Positions 14,357-23,077 of a stretch of DNA of 64,000 nt are shown here, in pieces. The stretch is from assembly GCA_040880025.1 (NCBI GenBank), contig JBBDJD010000020.1, positions 62,001-126,000 on the forward strand, written 5' to 3'. The notes below the pieces were generated by a model that saw nothing but the letters and a program-made list of their open reading frames with translations, was not told the origin of the DNA and made no database searches. The translations under genes were made by a program, and so were the position numbers. The DNA comes from RCIO01 sp040880025 (GTDB lineage Bacteria > Pseudomonadota > Alphaproteobacteria > Rhizobiales > Rhizobiaceae). Each line of letters starts with the position of its first letter. Position 1 is the stretch's first letter.

Positions 14357-14383
14357 CCCGCGCCGCACGATTTGCGGCGCGGG
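14357..14383 (+). terminator. Stem-loop between binding protein and ATPase genes
   Basis: Perfect 10-bp GC stem CCCGCGCCGC/GCGGCGCGGG with a 7-nt loop. No T run follows, so it looks more like a 3' stabiliser or partial attenuator than a full terminator. Transcription probably continues into the ATPase gene 34 bp on. Confidence 0.6.
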
Positions 14384-14416
14384 AATCCAAACCACTCACC
14401 CATTCAAGGCCACGGC

Positions 14417-15943
14417 ATGAATTCCGCAACGAGCGACACGATCCTGTCGATCACCGATCTCAGCAAGGCGTTCGGACCCATCCACGCACTGCGAAACGTC
14501 AGCTTCGAGCTTCGCCGCGGCGAGATTCACGCGCTGGCCGGGGAGAACGGCGCGGGCAAATCGACGCTGATGAATGTCATAGACGGGATATTGCAGCCGG
14601 ACTCCGGCCAGATGTTCCTCGACGGCAAGGAGGTACGCGTCACCTCGCCGGCAATGGCCCAGAGCCTGGGCATAGGCTTCGTGCACCAGGAGATCGCGCT
14701 CTGCCCGGACGTCACCGTCGCAGAGAATATCTTCATGGGCGTGACCAGCACCAGCCGCGCCAAGCTTATGGACTATCGCGCCATCGAGCGCCGCGCCACG
14801 GAGATCCTGCGCCGGCTGGGCGACATCGATCCCGCCGCGCTGGTGCGCACCCTGTCCATTTCCCAGCAGCAGTTGGTCGAGATCGCCAAGGCGCTGACGC
14901 TCGACTGCCGGGTGCTGATCCTCGATGAGCCGACCGCCGCGCTGACCGAACGCGAGGCGCAGACCCTGTTCGGCATCATGCGCGATCTTGCGGCGCGCGG
15001 CATATCGATCATCTACATCACCCACCGCATGGTCGAGATTTTCGACAATTGCGACCGCGTCACAGTCTTCCGCGACGGTCAGTTCATCACCACGATGAAC
15101 GTTTCGGAAACGACGCCCCGCGCAGTGGTCAGCGCGATGGTAGGTCGCGTCATCGACAATCTGTACCCTCCCAAGCTGGGCGACGAGCCGCCCGGCGAGA
15201 TTATTCTCGAGGTTCGCAGCCTGACCGAGCGGCGACGCTTCGCCGACATCTCCTTCCAGCTCCGCGGTGGCGAGATTCTGGGGCTTGCGGGCTTGATCGG
15301 CGCGGGCCGCAGCGAGATTGCGCGCGGCATCTGCCGGCTGGAGGGCGAGGTAACAGGGGAGCTGCTGTTGCACGGTAAGCCGTTGCGCCTGGCGAACTAC
15401 GGCGAAAGCATCGACAACGGCATCGTCTACCTGTCGGAGGACCGCAAGGGCGACGGCCTGTTCCTTGAAATGTCCATCGCCGCCAACGTGTCGGCGCTGC
15501 GTGTCGAGCAGGTGGCGTCGCGCGGCTTCATCATCGACGAGCACCGGGAAGCGGCGCTTGGAGAACGCCTGGGCGGCCAGCTTAACCTCAAATACGGCCA
15601 TATCGGCCAGCCGGTGTCGGCGCTGTCGGGCGGCAACCAGCAGAAGGTCGCCATCGCCAAGATGCTGTCGGTGAACCCCCGTGTGATCTTCCTCGACGAG
15701 CCGACGCGCGGTGTCGATGTCGGCGCCAAGGCCGAGATTCACCGCATCCTGCGCGACCTCGTGCGCAACGGCGTCGGCATCATCGTCATCTCCTCGGAGC
15801 TGCCGGAGCTGATCGGCGTATGCGACCGCGTGCTTGTCGTTCGCGAGGGGCGTATCACCGGCGAGGTTTCGGGCGCGGACATGACCGAGGACCGCATCAT
15901 GTATCTCGCCTCGATCGGCGAAGAGCAGCGTCTGGCATCGTGA
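14417..15943 (+). CDS. Sugar ABC transporter double ATPase (RbsA/XylG class)
   Basis: 508 residues with two ABC domains. The first has Walker A G-E-N-G-A-G-K-S-T, signature L-S-I-S-Q-Q-Q and Walker B L-I-L-D-E-P. The second has the degenerate Walker A typical of this family (G-L-I-G-A-G-R-S-E), signature L-S-G-G-N-Q-Q and Walker B V-I-F-L-D-E-P. It powers uptake with the binding protein upstream and the permease downstream. ATG 14417 gives the canonical N-terminus. The permease start is either overlapping (GTG 15940) or 18 bp later. Confidence 0.93.
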   Translation: MNSATSDTILSITDLSKAFGPIHALRNVSFELRRGEIHALAGENGAGKSTLMNVIDGILQPDSGQMFLDGKEVRVTSPAMAQSLGIGFVHQEIALCPDVTVAENIFMGVTSTSRAKLMDYRAIERRATEILRRLGDIDPAALVRTLSISQQQLVEIAKALTLDCRVLILDEPTAALTEREAQTLFGIMRDLAARGISIIYITHRMVEIFDNCDRVTVFRDGQFITTMNVSETTPRAVVSAMVGRVIDNLYPPKLGDEPPGEIILEVRSLTERRRFADISFQLRGGEILGLAGLIGAGRSEIARGICRLEGEVTGELLLHGKPLRLANYGESIDNGIVYLSEDRKGDGLFLEMSIAANVSALRVEQVASRGFIIDEHREAALGERLGGQLNLKYGHIGQPVSALSGGNQQKVAIAKMLSVNPRVIFLDEPTRGVDVGAKAEIHRILRDLVRNGVGIIVISSELPELIGVCDRVLVVREGRITGEVSGADMTEDRIMYLASIGEEQRLAS

Positions 15944-15960
15944 ACGGCGGAGCAGATCAG

Positions 15961-16962
15961 GTGACAGTGACAACCGCGACCCCCGACAACGACCAAGGTG
16001 AGCGGCGGACCGTCGGCGGCCTCCGGCGCCTGCTTCGCATGCGCGAGACCGGGCTTGTACTTATCATCCTGGCGCTGTTCATCGCTATGTCCTTCGCGTC
16101 GGAATATTTCCTGACCTGGGCCAACATGCGCGCCATGGCGATGGCCTTCGCGGTCGAGGGCATCGTCGTCGTCGGTATGACGATACTGCTCATCTCCGGC
16201 GGCATCGACCTGTCTGTGGGATCGGTTACAGCGCTCGCGATGGTGATTGCCGGCCTGCTGTTCCTGAACGGCATGGACCCATGGACCGCCTCGATCATCG
16301 CCATCGCGGCCTGTACGGCCATCGGCGCCGGCATGGGTTTCTTCGTCACCCGCGTCGGGCTGCATCATTTCATTGTGTCGCTGGCGGTCATGGTCATCGC
16401 TCGCGGGCTTTGCCTGCTTGGCACCGGCGGGCGACCGCTCGGCCTGTTCACCCTGCCGCCGGAGTTCAAGTTCATCGGCCAGGGATCGATCGGGATGGTC
16501 CCCGTCGTGATCATCATTTTCGTCGCCGTGGTCGTTGCCTTCGACTTCATGCTTCGCCGCACGACGATGTTTCGCAAGGTGTTCTACACCGGAAGCAACG
16601 AGAAGGCGGCGGCCTATTCCGGCATCCGCACCAAGAAGGTCGTGTTCCTGACGACAACCCTGTGTTCGGCACTCTGTGGCGTTGCCGGCGTTATCTACAT
16701 GGCGCGTTTCGGCTCGGCGCAGCCAACATTCGGCATCGGCATGGAACTGAATGTCATCGCGGCCGCTGTGATCGGCGGCGCCAGCCTGTCTGGCGGCACC
16801 GGCACTATCCTCGGCGCGATCCTCGGCACCATCCTGCTTTCCGTGGTTTCCAGCTCGCTCGCCCTTCTCGACGTTTCGGTATACTGGCAGGACATCATTC
16901 GCGGCTCGATCCTGCTCGCTGCGGTGACGATCGACCATTACCTCAACAAGCGGCGCGGCTGA
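15961..16962 (+). CDS. Sugar ABC transporter permease (RbsC class)
   Basis: About 333 residues, mostly hydrophobic with 8-10 likely membrane helices. The family hallmark G-G-I-D-L-S-V-G-S-V is present near residue 85, as is the later G-G-A-S-L-S-G-G-T-G-T. Two starts compete: GTG 15961 with GGCGGAG upstream, preferred here, or GTG 15940 overlapping the ATPase stop. Only one permease gene is present, so it probably forms a homodimer. Confidence 0.92.
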   Translation: MTVTTATPDNDQGERRTVGGLRRLLRMRETGLVLIILALFIAMSFASEYFLTWANMRAMAMAFAVEGIVVVGMTILLISGGIDLSVGSVTALAMVIAGLLFLNGMDPWTASIIAIAACTAIGAGMGFFVTRVGLHHFIVSLAVMVIARGLCLLGTGGRPLGLFTLPPEFKFIGQGSIGMVPVVIIIFVAVVVAFDFMLRRTTMFRKVFYTGSNEKAAAYSGIRTKKVVFLTTTLCSALCGVAGVIYMARFGSAQPTFGIGMELNVIAAAVIGGASLSGGTGTILGAILGTILLSVVSSSLALLDVSVYWQDIIRGSILLAAVTIDHYLNKRRG

Positions 16963-16985
16963 ACGGCGCGGCGGCGGGAAACACC

Positions 16986-17966
16986 ATGGCTGAAAAGAAA
17001 CCGGATTTCGAAGCGATCAGGCAGATCCACACCGTTTTGATGCTGCACTTCGTCGATGGCCTCAAGCAGTCGCAGATTGCCGAAGCGCTCAACCTGTCGA
17101 CCTCCAAGGTCAACCGGCTCATTGCCCAGGGCAGAAAACTCGGCATGGTCAGGGTCGCCATCGAAAGCCCGTTCCAGCGTCTCGTCGACCTCGAACAGAG
17201 GCTGACCAGCATTGCCCGACTGGCGACGAGCGTGGTGACGCCCACGGTCTCGGGAAGCTCGGAATCGACGCTCCAGCAGGTCGGCAAGGCAGCAGCCAAC
17301 CAGGTCCTCGAGACTTTGCGCAATGGTGACGTCATCGCCATCACCGGCGGCAAGGCGATCAGCGCTGTGGTCGAGAACATGCAGGCCGAGCGTAGCTTCG
17401 ACGTCACCGTCGTGCCGCTCACCGGCGGTGTACAGGGCAAATACTACACCGACGTCAACCACCTCGCTACCCAGTTGGCCGAACGGCTCGGCGGCAAGAC
17501 GATGCTCGTTCACGCGCCACTGTTCGCCGAGACCAAGGCCCAGCGCAACATGCTGCTTGGCATGGCCTCGATCAAGGAGGTTTTCGATCTCGCACGCCAG
17601 GCGGCGATCGCCCTCGTCGGCATCGGATCGATCGATACGCCAGGCTCCAGCTATTACGACCTGCACCCAATGCCCAATCCGGACCGCGAGAATATCGTGC
17701 GCAGCGGCGTGCGCGGCGAGTTTCTTGCCCACCTGATTCGTGAGGACGGCACGCTTGCCGATTACCCCCTCAATTCGCGCCTGGTGGCGCTCGACCCGGC
17801 TGAACTGTCGCAGATTCCGCGTCGAATTGGTGTGGTCACGGGCGCCGAGAAAGTGCTGCCGATCCAGGCAGCGCTTAACGGACGCTTCCTGGATTCCCTC
17901 GTCACCGACGAGGTCACCGCCGGCGCTGTCCTCGGAAGAATGGAGAACTTGCAGAATGTCGCATGA
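16986..17966 (+). CDS. SorC-family sugar-responsive transcriptional regulator
   Basis: 326 residues. An N-terminal helix-turn-helix (about 20-60; Q-S-Q-I-A-E-A-L-N-L-S-T-S-K-V-N-R-L) is followed by a large sugar-phosphate-binding domain (about 60-320) with V-V-P-L-T-G-G-V-Q-G. The architecture matches EryD, LsrR and DeoR of Bacillus. It lies inside the operon between transporter and enzymes and probably autoregulates it, responding to a phosphorylated intermediate made by the FGGY kinase. Its end overlaps the next gene by 11 bp. Confidence 0.88.
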   Translation: MAEKKPDFEAIRQIHTVLMLHFVDGLKQSQIAEALNLSTSKVNRLIAQGRKLGMVRVAIESPFQRLVDLEQRLTSIARLATSVVTPTVSGSSESTLQQVGKAAANQVLETLRNGDVIAITGGKAISAVVENMQAERSFDVTVVPLTGGVQGKYYTDVNHLATQLAERLGGKTMLVHAPLFAETKAQRNMLLGMASIKEVFDLARQAAIALVGIGSIDTPGSSYYDLHPMPNPDRENIVRSGVRGEFLAHLIREDGTLADYPLNSRLVALDPAELSQIPRRIGVVTGAEKVLPIQAALNGRFLDSLVTDEVTAGAVLGRMENLQNVA

Positions 17967-18951
17967 GATTCTCGTCCGCGAAATAGGATCGTCCGGTATC
18001 CGCGCCTCGGCGGTAGGCCTCGGCACCTGGGCAATCGGCGGATGGATGTGGGGTGGCACCGACGAGGCGAAGTCGATCGCCGCAATCCAGGCCTCGATCG
18101 ACGAGGGCATCAGCTTGATCGATACCGCGCCCGCCTACGGACGGGGCTTGTCGGAGGAGATCGTCGGCAAGGCGATCGCCGGCCGCCGCGACAAGGTGGT
18201 GCTTTCAACCAAATGCGGCCTCGTCTGGCACACGCAGAAGGGCAACCATTTCTTCGATTATGATGGGGCGCCCGTCCATCGCTACCTCGGTGCCGACTCC
18301 ATAGCCTACGAAGTCGAACAGAGCCTGAAGCGGCTCGGCACCGACTGCATCGACCACTACATTACGCACTGGCAGGATCCGACGACGCCGCTCGAGGAAA
18401 CGGTCGCGGCGCTCGAAAAACTCCGGCAGCAGGGCAAGATTCGCTCGATTGGTGCGAGCAATGTCTCAGCCGATGATCTCGCCGCGTACCTGGCGACCGG
18501 CAAGCTCGATGCGATCCAGGAAGAATTCAACATGATCAAGCCGGATATCCAGGAAACGCTGGTGCCGCTCTGCAAGGGGAACAACGTCTCGGTGCTGAGT
18601 TACTCCTCGCTGGCACTGGGCCTGCTTTCGGGAAAGATCGGCCCCGACCGGGTCTTCGAGGGAGACGATCAGCGCAAGGACAATCCACGCTTTTCGATCG
18701 CCAATCGCCAGAAGGTCGCTCGGTTGATGGAGACCATCGCTCCCGTCGCCGAGGCGCATGGGGCGACGTCGGCGCAGATTGTCATCGCCTGGACGCTGCA
18801 GCAGCCCGGCATCACCTTCTCGCTGTGCGGCGCGCGAAATGCCGGACAGGCGCGAGAGAATGCGGCAGCGGCGCGTATCCGCCTTTCAGCCGAAGAACTC
18901 CAGACCATAAGCGAGGCCGCAACGCGAAACCTGACCGAACTCGACGCCTGA
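17956..18951 (+). CDS. Aldo/keto reductase
   Basis: 331 residues, an (alpha/beta)8 NAD(P)H-dependent oxidoreductase. The catalytic tetrad is visible: Asp56 and Tyr61 in D-T-A-P-A-Y-G, Lys86 in S-T-K-C-G and His138 in T-H-W-Q-D. The cofactor region G-A-S-N-V-S is present. It overlaps the regulator gene, so it is part of the operon. A role in interconverting a sugar aldehyde or ketone and its alcohol is likely; substrate unknown. Confidence 0.88.
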   Translation: MSHEILVREIGSSGIRASAVGLGTWAIGGWMWGGTDEAKSIAAIQASIDEGISLIDTAPAYGRGLSEEIVGKAIAGRRDKVVLSTKCGLVWHTQKGNHFFDYDGAPVHRYLGADSIAYEVEQSLKRLGTDCIDHYITHWQDPTTPLEETVAALEKLRQQGKIRSIGASNVSADDLAAYLATGKLDAIQEEFNMIKPDIQETLVPLCKGNNVSVLSYSSLALGLLSGKIGPDRVFEGDDQRKDNPRFSIANRQKVARLMETIAPVAEAHGATSAQIVIAWTLQQPGITFSLCGARNAGQARENAAAARIRLSAEELQTISEAATRNLTELDA

Positions 18952-19009
18952 TCCGATTTCCCGAACGATGGAGCCAAGCCGCCGCCATTGCGCGGCGAAC
19001 GGCGAAGCC

Positions 19010-20731
19010 ATGCCTGAACAACGAGACAGCAAACTTGACCTGATACGCCGTGATGGCCGCTTCGACGCGATCGTCGTTGGCGGCGGCATCAATGGCATCG
19101 GCGTCTATCGGGAGCTCGCCGCACAGGGCCTTCGCGTGCTACTCGTCGAGCGCAACGATTTCTGTTCGGGCTGCAGCGCAGCACCGTCGCGCATGATCCA
19201 CGGCGGGCTGCGCTACCTTGAAAATGGAGAGTTTGAACTTGTGCGCGAGTCGTTGCGCGAGCGCGACGCGCTGCTGTCCAACGCGCCCCATATGGTCAGG
19301 CCGTTGCCGACGACGATCCCCGTCAACTCGATCTTTTCGGGCCTGCTCAACGGCACCGCGAGCTTCCTGGGTCTTTCAAGACCCCCGTCAAGCCGCGGTG
19401 CGATTCCGGTGAAGATCGGGCTGGCGATGTATGACTGGATCACCCGCGGGCGCCGGGCGATTCCCAAGCACACCTTCCGCGGCCGCGACAAGACGCTGCA
19501 ATTGTGGCCCAAACTGAATCCGAGCCTGCGTTATTCCGCCACCTACTATGACGCCTGGATCAGCTACCCTGAAAGGATGGGGGTGGAACTGGTCCTCGAC
19601 ACGGAAAGGCTCTCGCCGCAAAGCGTTGCGCTGAACCATGCCGAGATCACCTGTCTTGAAGATGGCTTCCAGTTCGAGGATCTGGTTACCGGCGAAAAAC
19701 TCGCCGTCGAAGCTCGCGCCATCGTCAACGCGACCGGGGCATGGCTCGACGACTCGCTTGAGAAGCTCGCCGGATGCAATACCCATTCGAGGCCCCTCGT
19801 AGCGGGCACCAAGGGGTCCCATCTCGTCATAGAGAACTTCGAACTCTACGACGCCCTCAATGGGCACATGATCTTTTTCGAAAACACCGACGGCAGGGTT
19901 TGCATCGTCTTTCCCTATCTCGGCAAGGTGCTCGCGGGCGCGACCGACATCCGGGTCGACAAGGCGAGTCGCGTTCGCTGCGAACCGGCGGAGCGCGACT
20001 ATATCATCGACGCATTGACTGCGGTGTTTCCGTCTGTAGCCATTGGCGGCGACGATGTCGTCTACAGCTACAGCGGGATCCGGCCTCTCCCGCTGAGCAA
20101 CCAGGAATTCACTGGCCGGATATCGCGCAGTCACTTCGTGCACCGCCTTGACGGCGCGGTCCCGCATTTCTGCCTCGTCGGCGGCAAGTGGACCACGTTC
20201 CGCGCCTTTGCCGAGCAGACAGCCGATGCGGTGCTGGCCGAACTCAAGATGACGCGATCTACCGGCACTCTGGACATGGCCATCGGCGGCGGCGCAGGCT
20301 TTTCCGCCGACTATGCCGGCGAATTGGCCGGCCGGCACGGCATCTCAGCTGAACGCGCATCATATTTGGTCGATCTTTATGGTACGCGCGCGGACGAGGT
20401 GCAGACTTATTGCGCCGGCCGTGACGACAATGCGCCGCTGGACAGCCTTTGCCAGACCACGGCTGCGGAAATCGCCTTCCTCGTCCAGCATGAATTCGTT
20501 TGTCGGCTCGGCGATATACTGCTGCGGCGCACGCCTTTGGCGATCCGCGGCGAGGTTTCCGGCGCCCTTATCGACCGTGTCGCCGCCATCCTGGCGGCCG
20601 AGGCTGGCTGGGACGATGCGAAAACGCGCCGCGAGGTCGATGATTTCCGCAGCGAACTGGAAGAATTCCACGGCGTCTCCCGCCAGACGCTCGAACGCAG
20701 AACCCGCGACAGGAGCAACGCATGCGCATAA
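19010..20731 (+). CDS. FAD-dependent glycerol-3-phosphate-dehydrogenase-like enzyme (GlpD/EryB class)
   Basis: 573 residues from ATG 19010; ATG 18968 would add 14 residues, and neither start has a strong ribosome site. The N-terminal FAD-binding fold has G-G-G-I-N-G-I-G at 24-31, and the family motif H-G-G-L-R-Y-L-E follows. The C-terminal part fits the DAO_C domain. GlpD-type enzymes oxidise glycerol 3-phosphate at the membrane; EryB oxidises erythritol phosphate. The adjacent FGGY kinase and SorC regulator make a polyol phosphate a likely substrate, which is inference. Its end overlaps the aldolase gene by 10 bp. Confidence 0.85.
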   Translation: MPEQRDSKLDLIRRDGRFDAIVVGGGINGIGVYRELAAQGLRVLLVERNDFCSGCSAAPSRMIHGGLRYLENGEFELVRESLRERDALLSNAPHMVRPLPTTIPVNSIFSGLLNGTASFLGLSRPPSSRGAIPVKIGLAMYDWITRGRRAIPKHTFRGRDKTLQLWPKLNPSLRYSATYYDAWISYPERMGVELVLDTERLSPQSVALNHAEITCLEDGFQFEDLVTGEKLAVEARAIVNATGAWLDDSLEKLAGCNTHSRPLVAGTKGSHLVIENFELYDALNGHMIFFENTDGRVCIVFPYLGKVLAGATDIRVDKASRVRCEPAERDYIIDALTAVFPSVAIGGDDVVYSYSGIRPLPLSNQEFTGRISRSHFVHRLDGAVPHFCLVGGKWTTFRAFAEQTADAVLAELKMTRSTGTLDMAIGGGAGFSADYAGELAGRHGISAERASYLVDLYGTRADEVQTYCAGRDDNAPLDSLCQTTAAEIAFLVQHEFVCRLGDILLRRTPLAIRGEVSGALIDRVAAILAAEAGWDDAKTRREVDDFRSELEEFHGVSRQTLERRTRDRSNACA

Positions 20732-21576
20732 GCACCAAAGCCCGGATGAACCGTATGTTCACCAATGGCGGCTGTCTCGACGTGGCCGTCGATCACGGCG
20801 TCTGCAACGAGCCGGGCTTCCTGGTCGGGCTGGAGGACATGGCGGGCGTCGTCAAAACTCTGGTCAAAGCGAAGCCCGACGCGATCCAGATGGCCTATGG
20901 CCAGGCCGACCTGTTGCAGTCGCGGCCGGAAAAGGACAAGCCGGCGCTCGTCATGCGGATCGACATGGGCAATCCCTACAATGCCGAACGCCACCGGGTC
21001 ATGTGGTCGATGCTTCAAAACCACGACGAACCCATCGTCGGAGCGCTTGAAATGGACGCCGCCTGCGTCGTCGTGAACCTGTTCATGCTGCCCGACGAGC
21101 CGGAGCTCTTCCGCCAGTGCATCGAGAACATCAGTAAAGTCCGCACCGCCTGCCACAGATACGGGATGCCGCTGATGATCGAACCTTTGGTGATGCTGCC
21201 GAACGAAATTCGTGGCGGCTATCAGGTCGATGGCGACGCAGACAAGATCGTCACGCTTGTTCGGCTGGCGTCCGAAATGGGAGCCGACATCATCAAGGCC
21301 GATCCGACGGACAATCCCGAAGATTTCCATCGCGTGGTCGAGGCCGCGCGCGTGCCGGTTCTGGTGCGCGGCGGCGGCAAGGAAGAACTGAAGAACGTAC
21401 TGGCGAAATCCGCCGCCCTCATGCAGCAGGGCGCGAAGGGAATGGTCTACGGCCGCAACATCTACCAGCACGACAATCCGAAGGCCGTGGTCAATGCGCT
21501 CATGGCGATGATCCACAATGGCGCGGATGGCGACGAAGCCTGGGATATCTACAATCGAGGTTCGGGGCGTGGCTGA
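20722..21576 (+). CDS. Class I DhnA/LsrF-type aldolase
   Basis: 284 residues, a TIM barrel of the DeoC/FbaB/LsrF superfamily. The N-terminal A-V-D-H-G (about 22-26) and the Schiff-base lysine candidate Lys192 in D-I-I-K-A-D-P are in place. So is the phosphate-binding end V-R-G-G-G-K and G-M-V-Y-G-R-N-I-Y-Q. AGGAG lies upstream of the ATG. It should cleave a phosphorylated ketose-like intermediate into C2-C3 units, or act as a thiolase as LsrF does. The exact reaction is unknown. Confidence 0.85.
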   Translation: MRISTKARMNRMFTNGGCLDVAVDHGVCNEPGFLVGLEDMAGVVKTLVKAKPDAIQMAYGQADLLQSRPEKDKPALVMRIDMGNPYNAERHRVMWSMLQNHDEPIVGALEMDAACVVVNLFMLPDEPELFRQCIENISKVRTACHRYGMPLMIEPLVMLPNEIRGGYQVDGDADKIVTLVRLASEMGADIIKADPTDNPEDFHRVVEAARVPVLVRGGGKEELKNVLAKSAALMQQGAKGMVYGRNIYQHDNPKAVVNALMAMIHNGADGDEAWDIYNRGSGRG

Positions 21577-23077
21577 AAAAGGCCCATTCCTGCTCGGGCT
21601 CGACGCCGGCAACACTGTCATCAAGGCGGTGCTTTTCGACGCCCATGGCCGTCAGGTCGCCATGCACGGCCTCGACGGTCACTCGCGGACGCCGCAGCCC
21701 TGCCACGTCGAACGCGATGTGGACGAGTTGTGGGCCAATGCACGGGAGGCAATCCGCGCCTGCATCGCAAAGGCCGCGATCGAGCCCGCGCAGATAGCCG
21801 CGATCGGCACGGCCGGCCACGGCAACGGGCTCTATCTTCTCGACCGTACAGGCGAGGCCCTGATCGGCATCCAGTCGCTCGACACCCGGGCGGCGGCGTT
21901 GGCTGGAGAACTCGATGCTGAAAACGGCGCGGCGATGCATGCCATCAGCCTGCAGCGACCCTGGCCGTCGCAGACCCCGGTATTGCTCGCTTGGCTGAAA
22001 CGCCACCAGCCGGAACTCTATGCGCGTGCGGGAACGATCCTCTTCGCCAAGGATGTCGTCACGTTCCGGCTGGCCGGCGAGCGCGTCAGCGAGATTTCCG
22101 ACATGTCGGGCGCCGGCCTGCTGCGGCTGCCGGAAGCCGCCTATGACACAGAGTTGCTGGCGCTCTACGGCCTGCAGGATGCGCGGGCCATGTTGCCGTC
22201 GCTGCACCAGCCGACCGGCATCGTCGGCCGCGTCACCGCATCGGCTGCCGAAGCGACCGGGCTTTGCGAGGGCACGCCCGTCGTCGGTGGCTATTTCGAC
22301 GTGGTGGCCTCGGCGCTCGGTTCCGGCGCGGTCGGCGCGGGCGATGCCTCGATTGTCGTCGGAAGCTGGTCGATCAACCAGGTGTTCTCCGAAGCGCCGG
22401 TGCGCGACGAACGGGTCTTCATGGTCTCGGCCTATGGAGACGGGCGCTACGCCAACATGGAAAACAGCGCGACCTCGGCCGCCAATCTGGAGTGGTATGT
22501 GCGCACGCTGGTGGAGCGTGGCGGTCATCATGACGATCCGTTCGCCCTCGTGAACGACCTGGTGGAGGCCGTGACGCCTGCGCCGAGCGACCCTCTGTTT
22601 CACCCGTTTCTCTACGGCGGCCGGATGGGCGCGCACCAGCGCGGCGGCTTCTACGGCCTCGGCGGCTGGCATGGGGAGGGCCACATGCTGCGGGCGCTGT
22701 TCGAGGGAGTGATGTTTGAGCATCGCCGTCATATCGAGGTGCTTGGCCAGGCAGGCGTCCGCTTCGACAAGGCGGCATTGTCGGGCGGCGGTTCGCGTTC
22801 GCGATGCTGGCCGCAGATTTTCGCCGACGGGCTGGGCGTTCCCGTCACGGTGGCCGAGGCACGCGAGACCGGTGCACTCGGCGCTGCGATCGCCGCGGCG
22901 GTCGGAGCCGGCATCCATGCTGACGAGGCGGCGGGCGTGCGGGCGATGGCGCGCCCCGAGCGGACCTGCCGGCCGAACGCCGACATGCGCGCCCATTATG
23001 ACCGCCGCTACGACATCTGGACCCGATTGACGACAGCCATGGAGCCGATCTGGAAGGACCTGGAACGCCAGCCATGA
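21569..23077 (+). CDS. FGGY-family carbohydrate kinase
   Basis: 502 residues from GTG 21569, which overlaps the aldolase stop by 8 bp and has GAGG upstream. The N-terminal ATPase motif L-G-L-D-A-G-N-T-V-I-K and G-T-A-G-H-G-N-G are present. So are the central G-G-Y-F-D-V-V-A-S-A-L-G and the C-terminal L-S-G-G-G-S-R-S. Relatives include EryA, XylB and LsrK. It probably phosphorylates the imported sugar or polyol, trapping it and creating the inducer for the SorC regulator. Confidence 0.9.
   Translation: MAEKGPFLLGLDAGNTVIKAVLFDAHGRQVAMHGLDGHSRTPQPCHVERDVDELWANAREAIRACIAKAAIEPAQIAAIGTAGHGNGLYLLDRTGEALIGIQSLDTRAAALAGELDAENGAAMHAISLQRPWPSQTPVLLAWLKRHQPELYARAGTILFAKDVVTFRLAGERVSEISDMSGAGLLRLPEAAYDTELLALYGLQDARAMLPSLHQPTGIVGRVTASAAEATGLCEGTPVVGGYFDVVASALGSGAVGAGDASIVVGSWSINQVFSEAPVRDERVFMVSAYGDGRYANMENSATSAANLEWYVRTLVERGGHHDDPFALVNDLVEAVTPAPSDPLFHPFLYGGRMGAHQRGGFYGLGGWHGEGHMLRALFEGVMFEHRRHIEVLGQAGVRFDKAALSGGGSRSRCWPQIFADGLGVPVTVAEARETGALGAAIAAAVGAGIHADEAAGVRAMARPERTCRPNADMRAHYDRRYDIWTRLTTAMEPIWKDLERQP

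Noticed and set aside
14396..15973. 525-codon minus-strand open frame opposite the RbsA-type ATPase
   Set aside because: The plus-strand frame has all ABC motifs; the antisense frame is a known artefact of high-GC genes.
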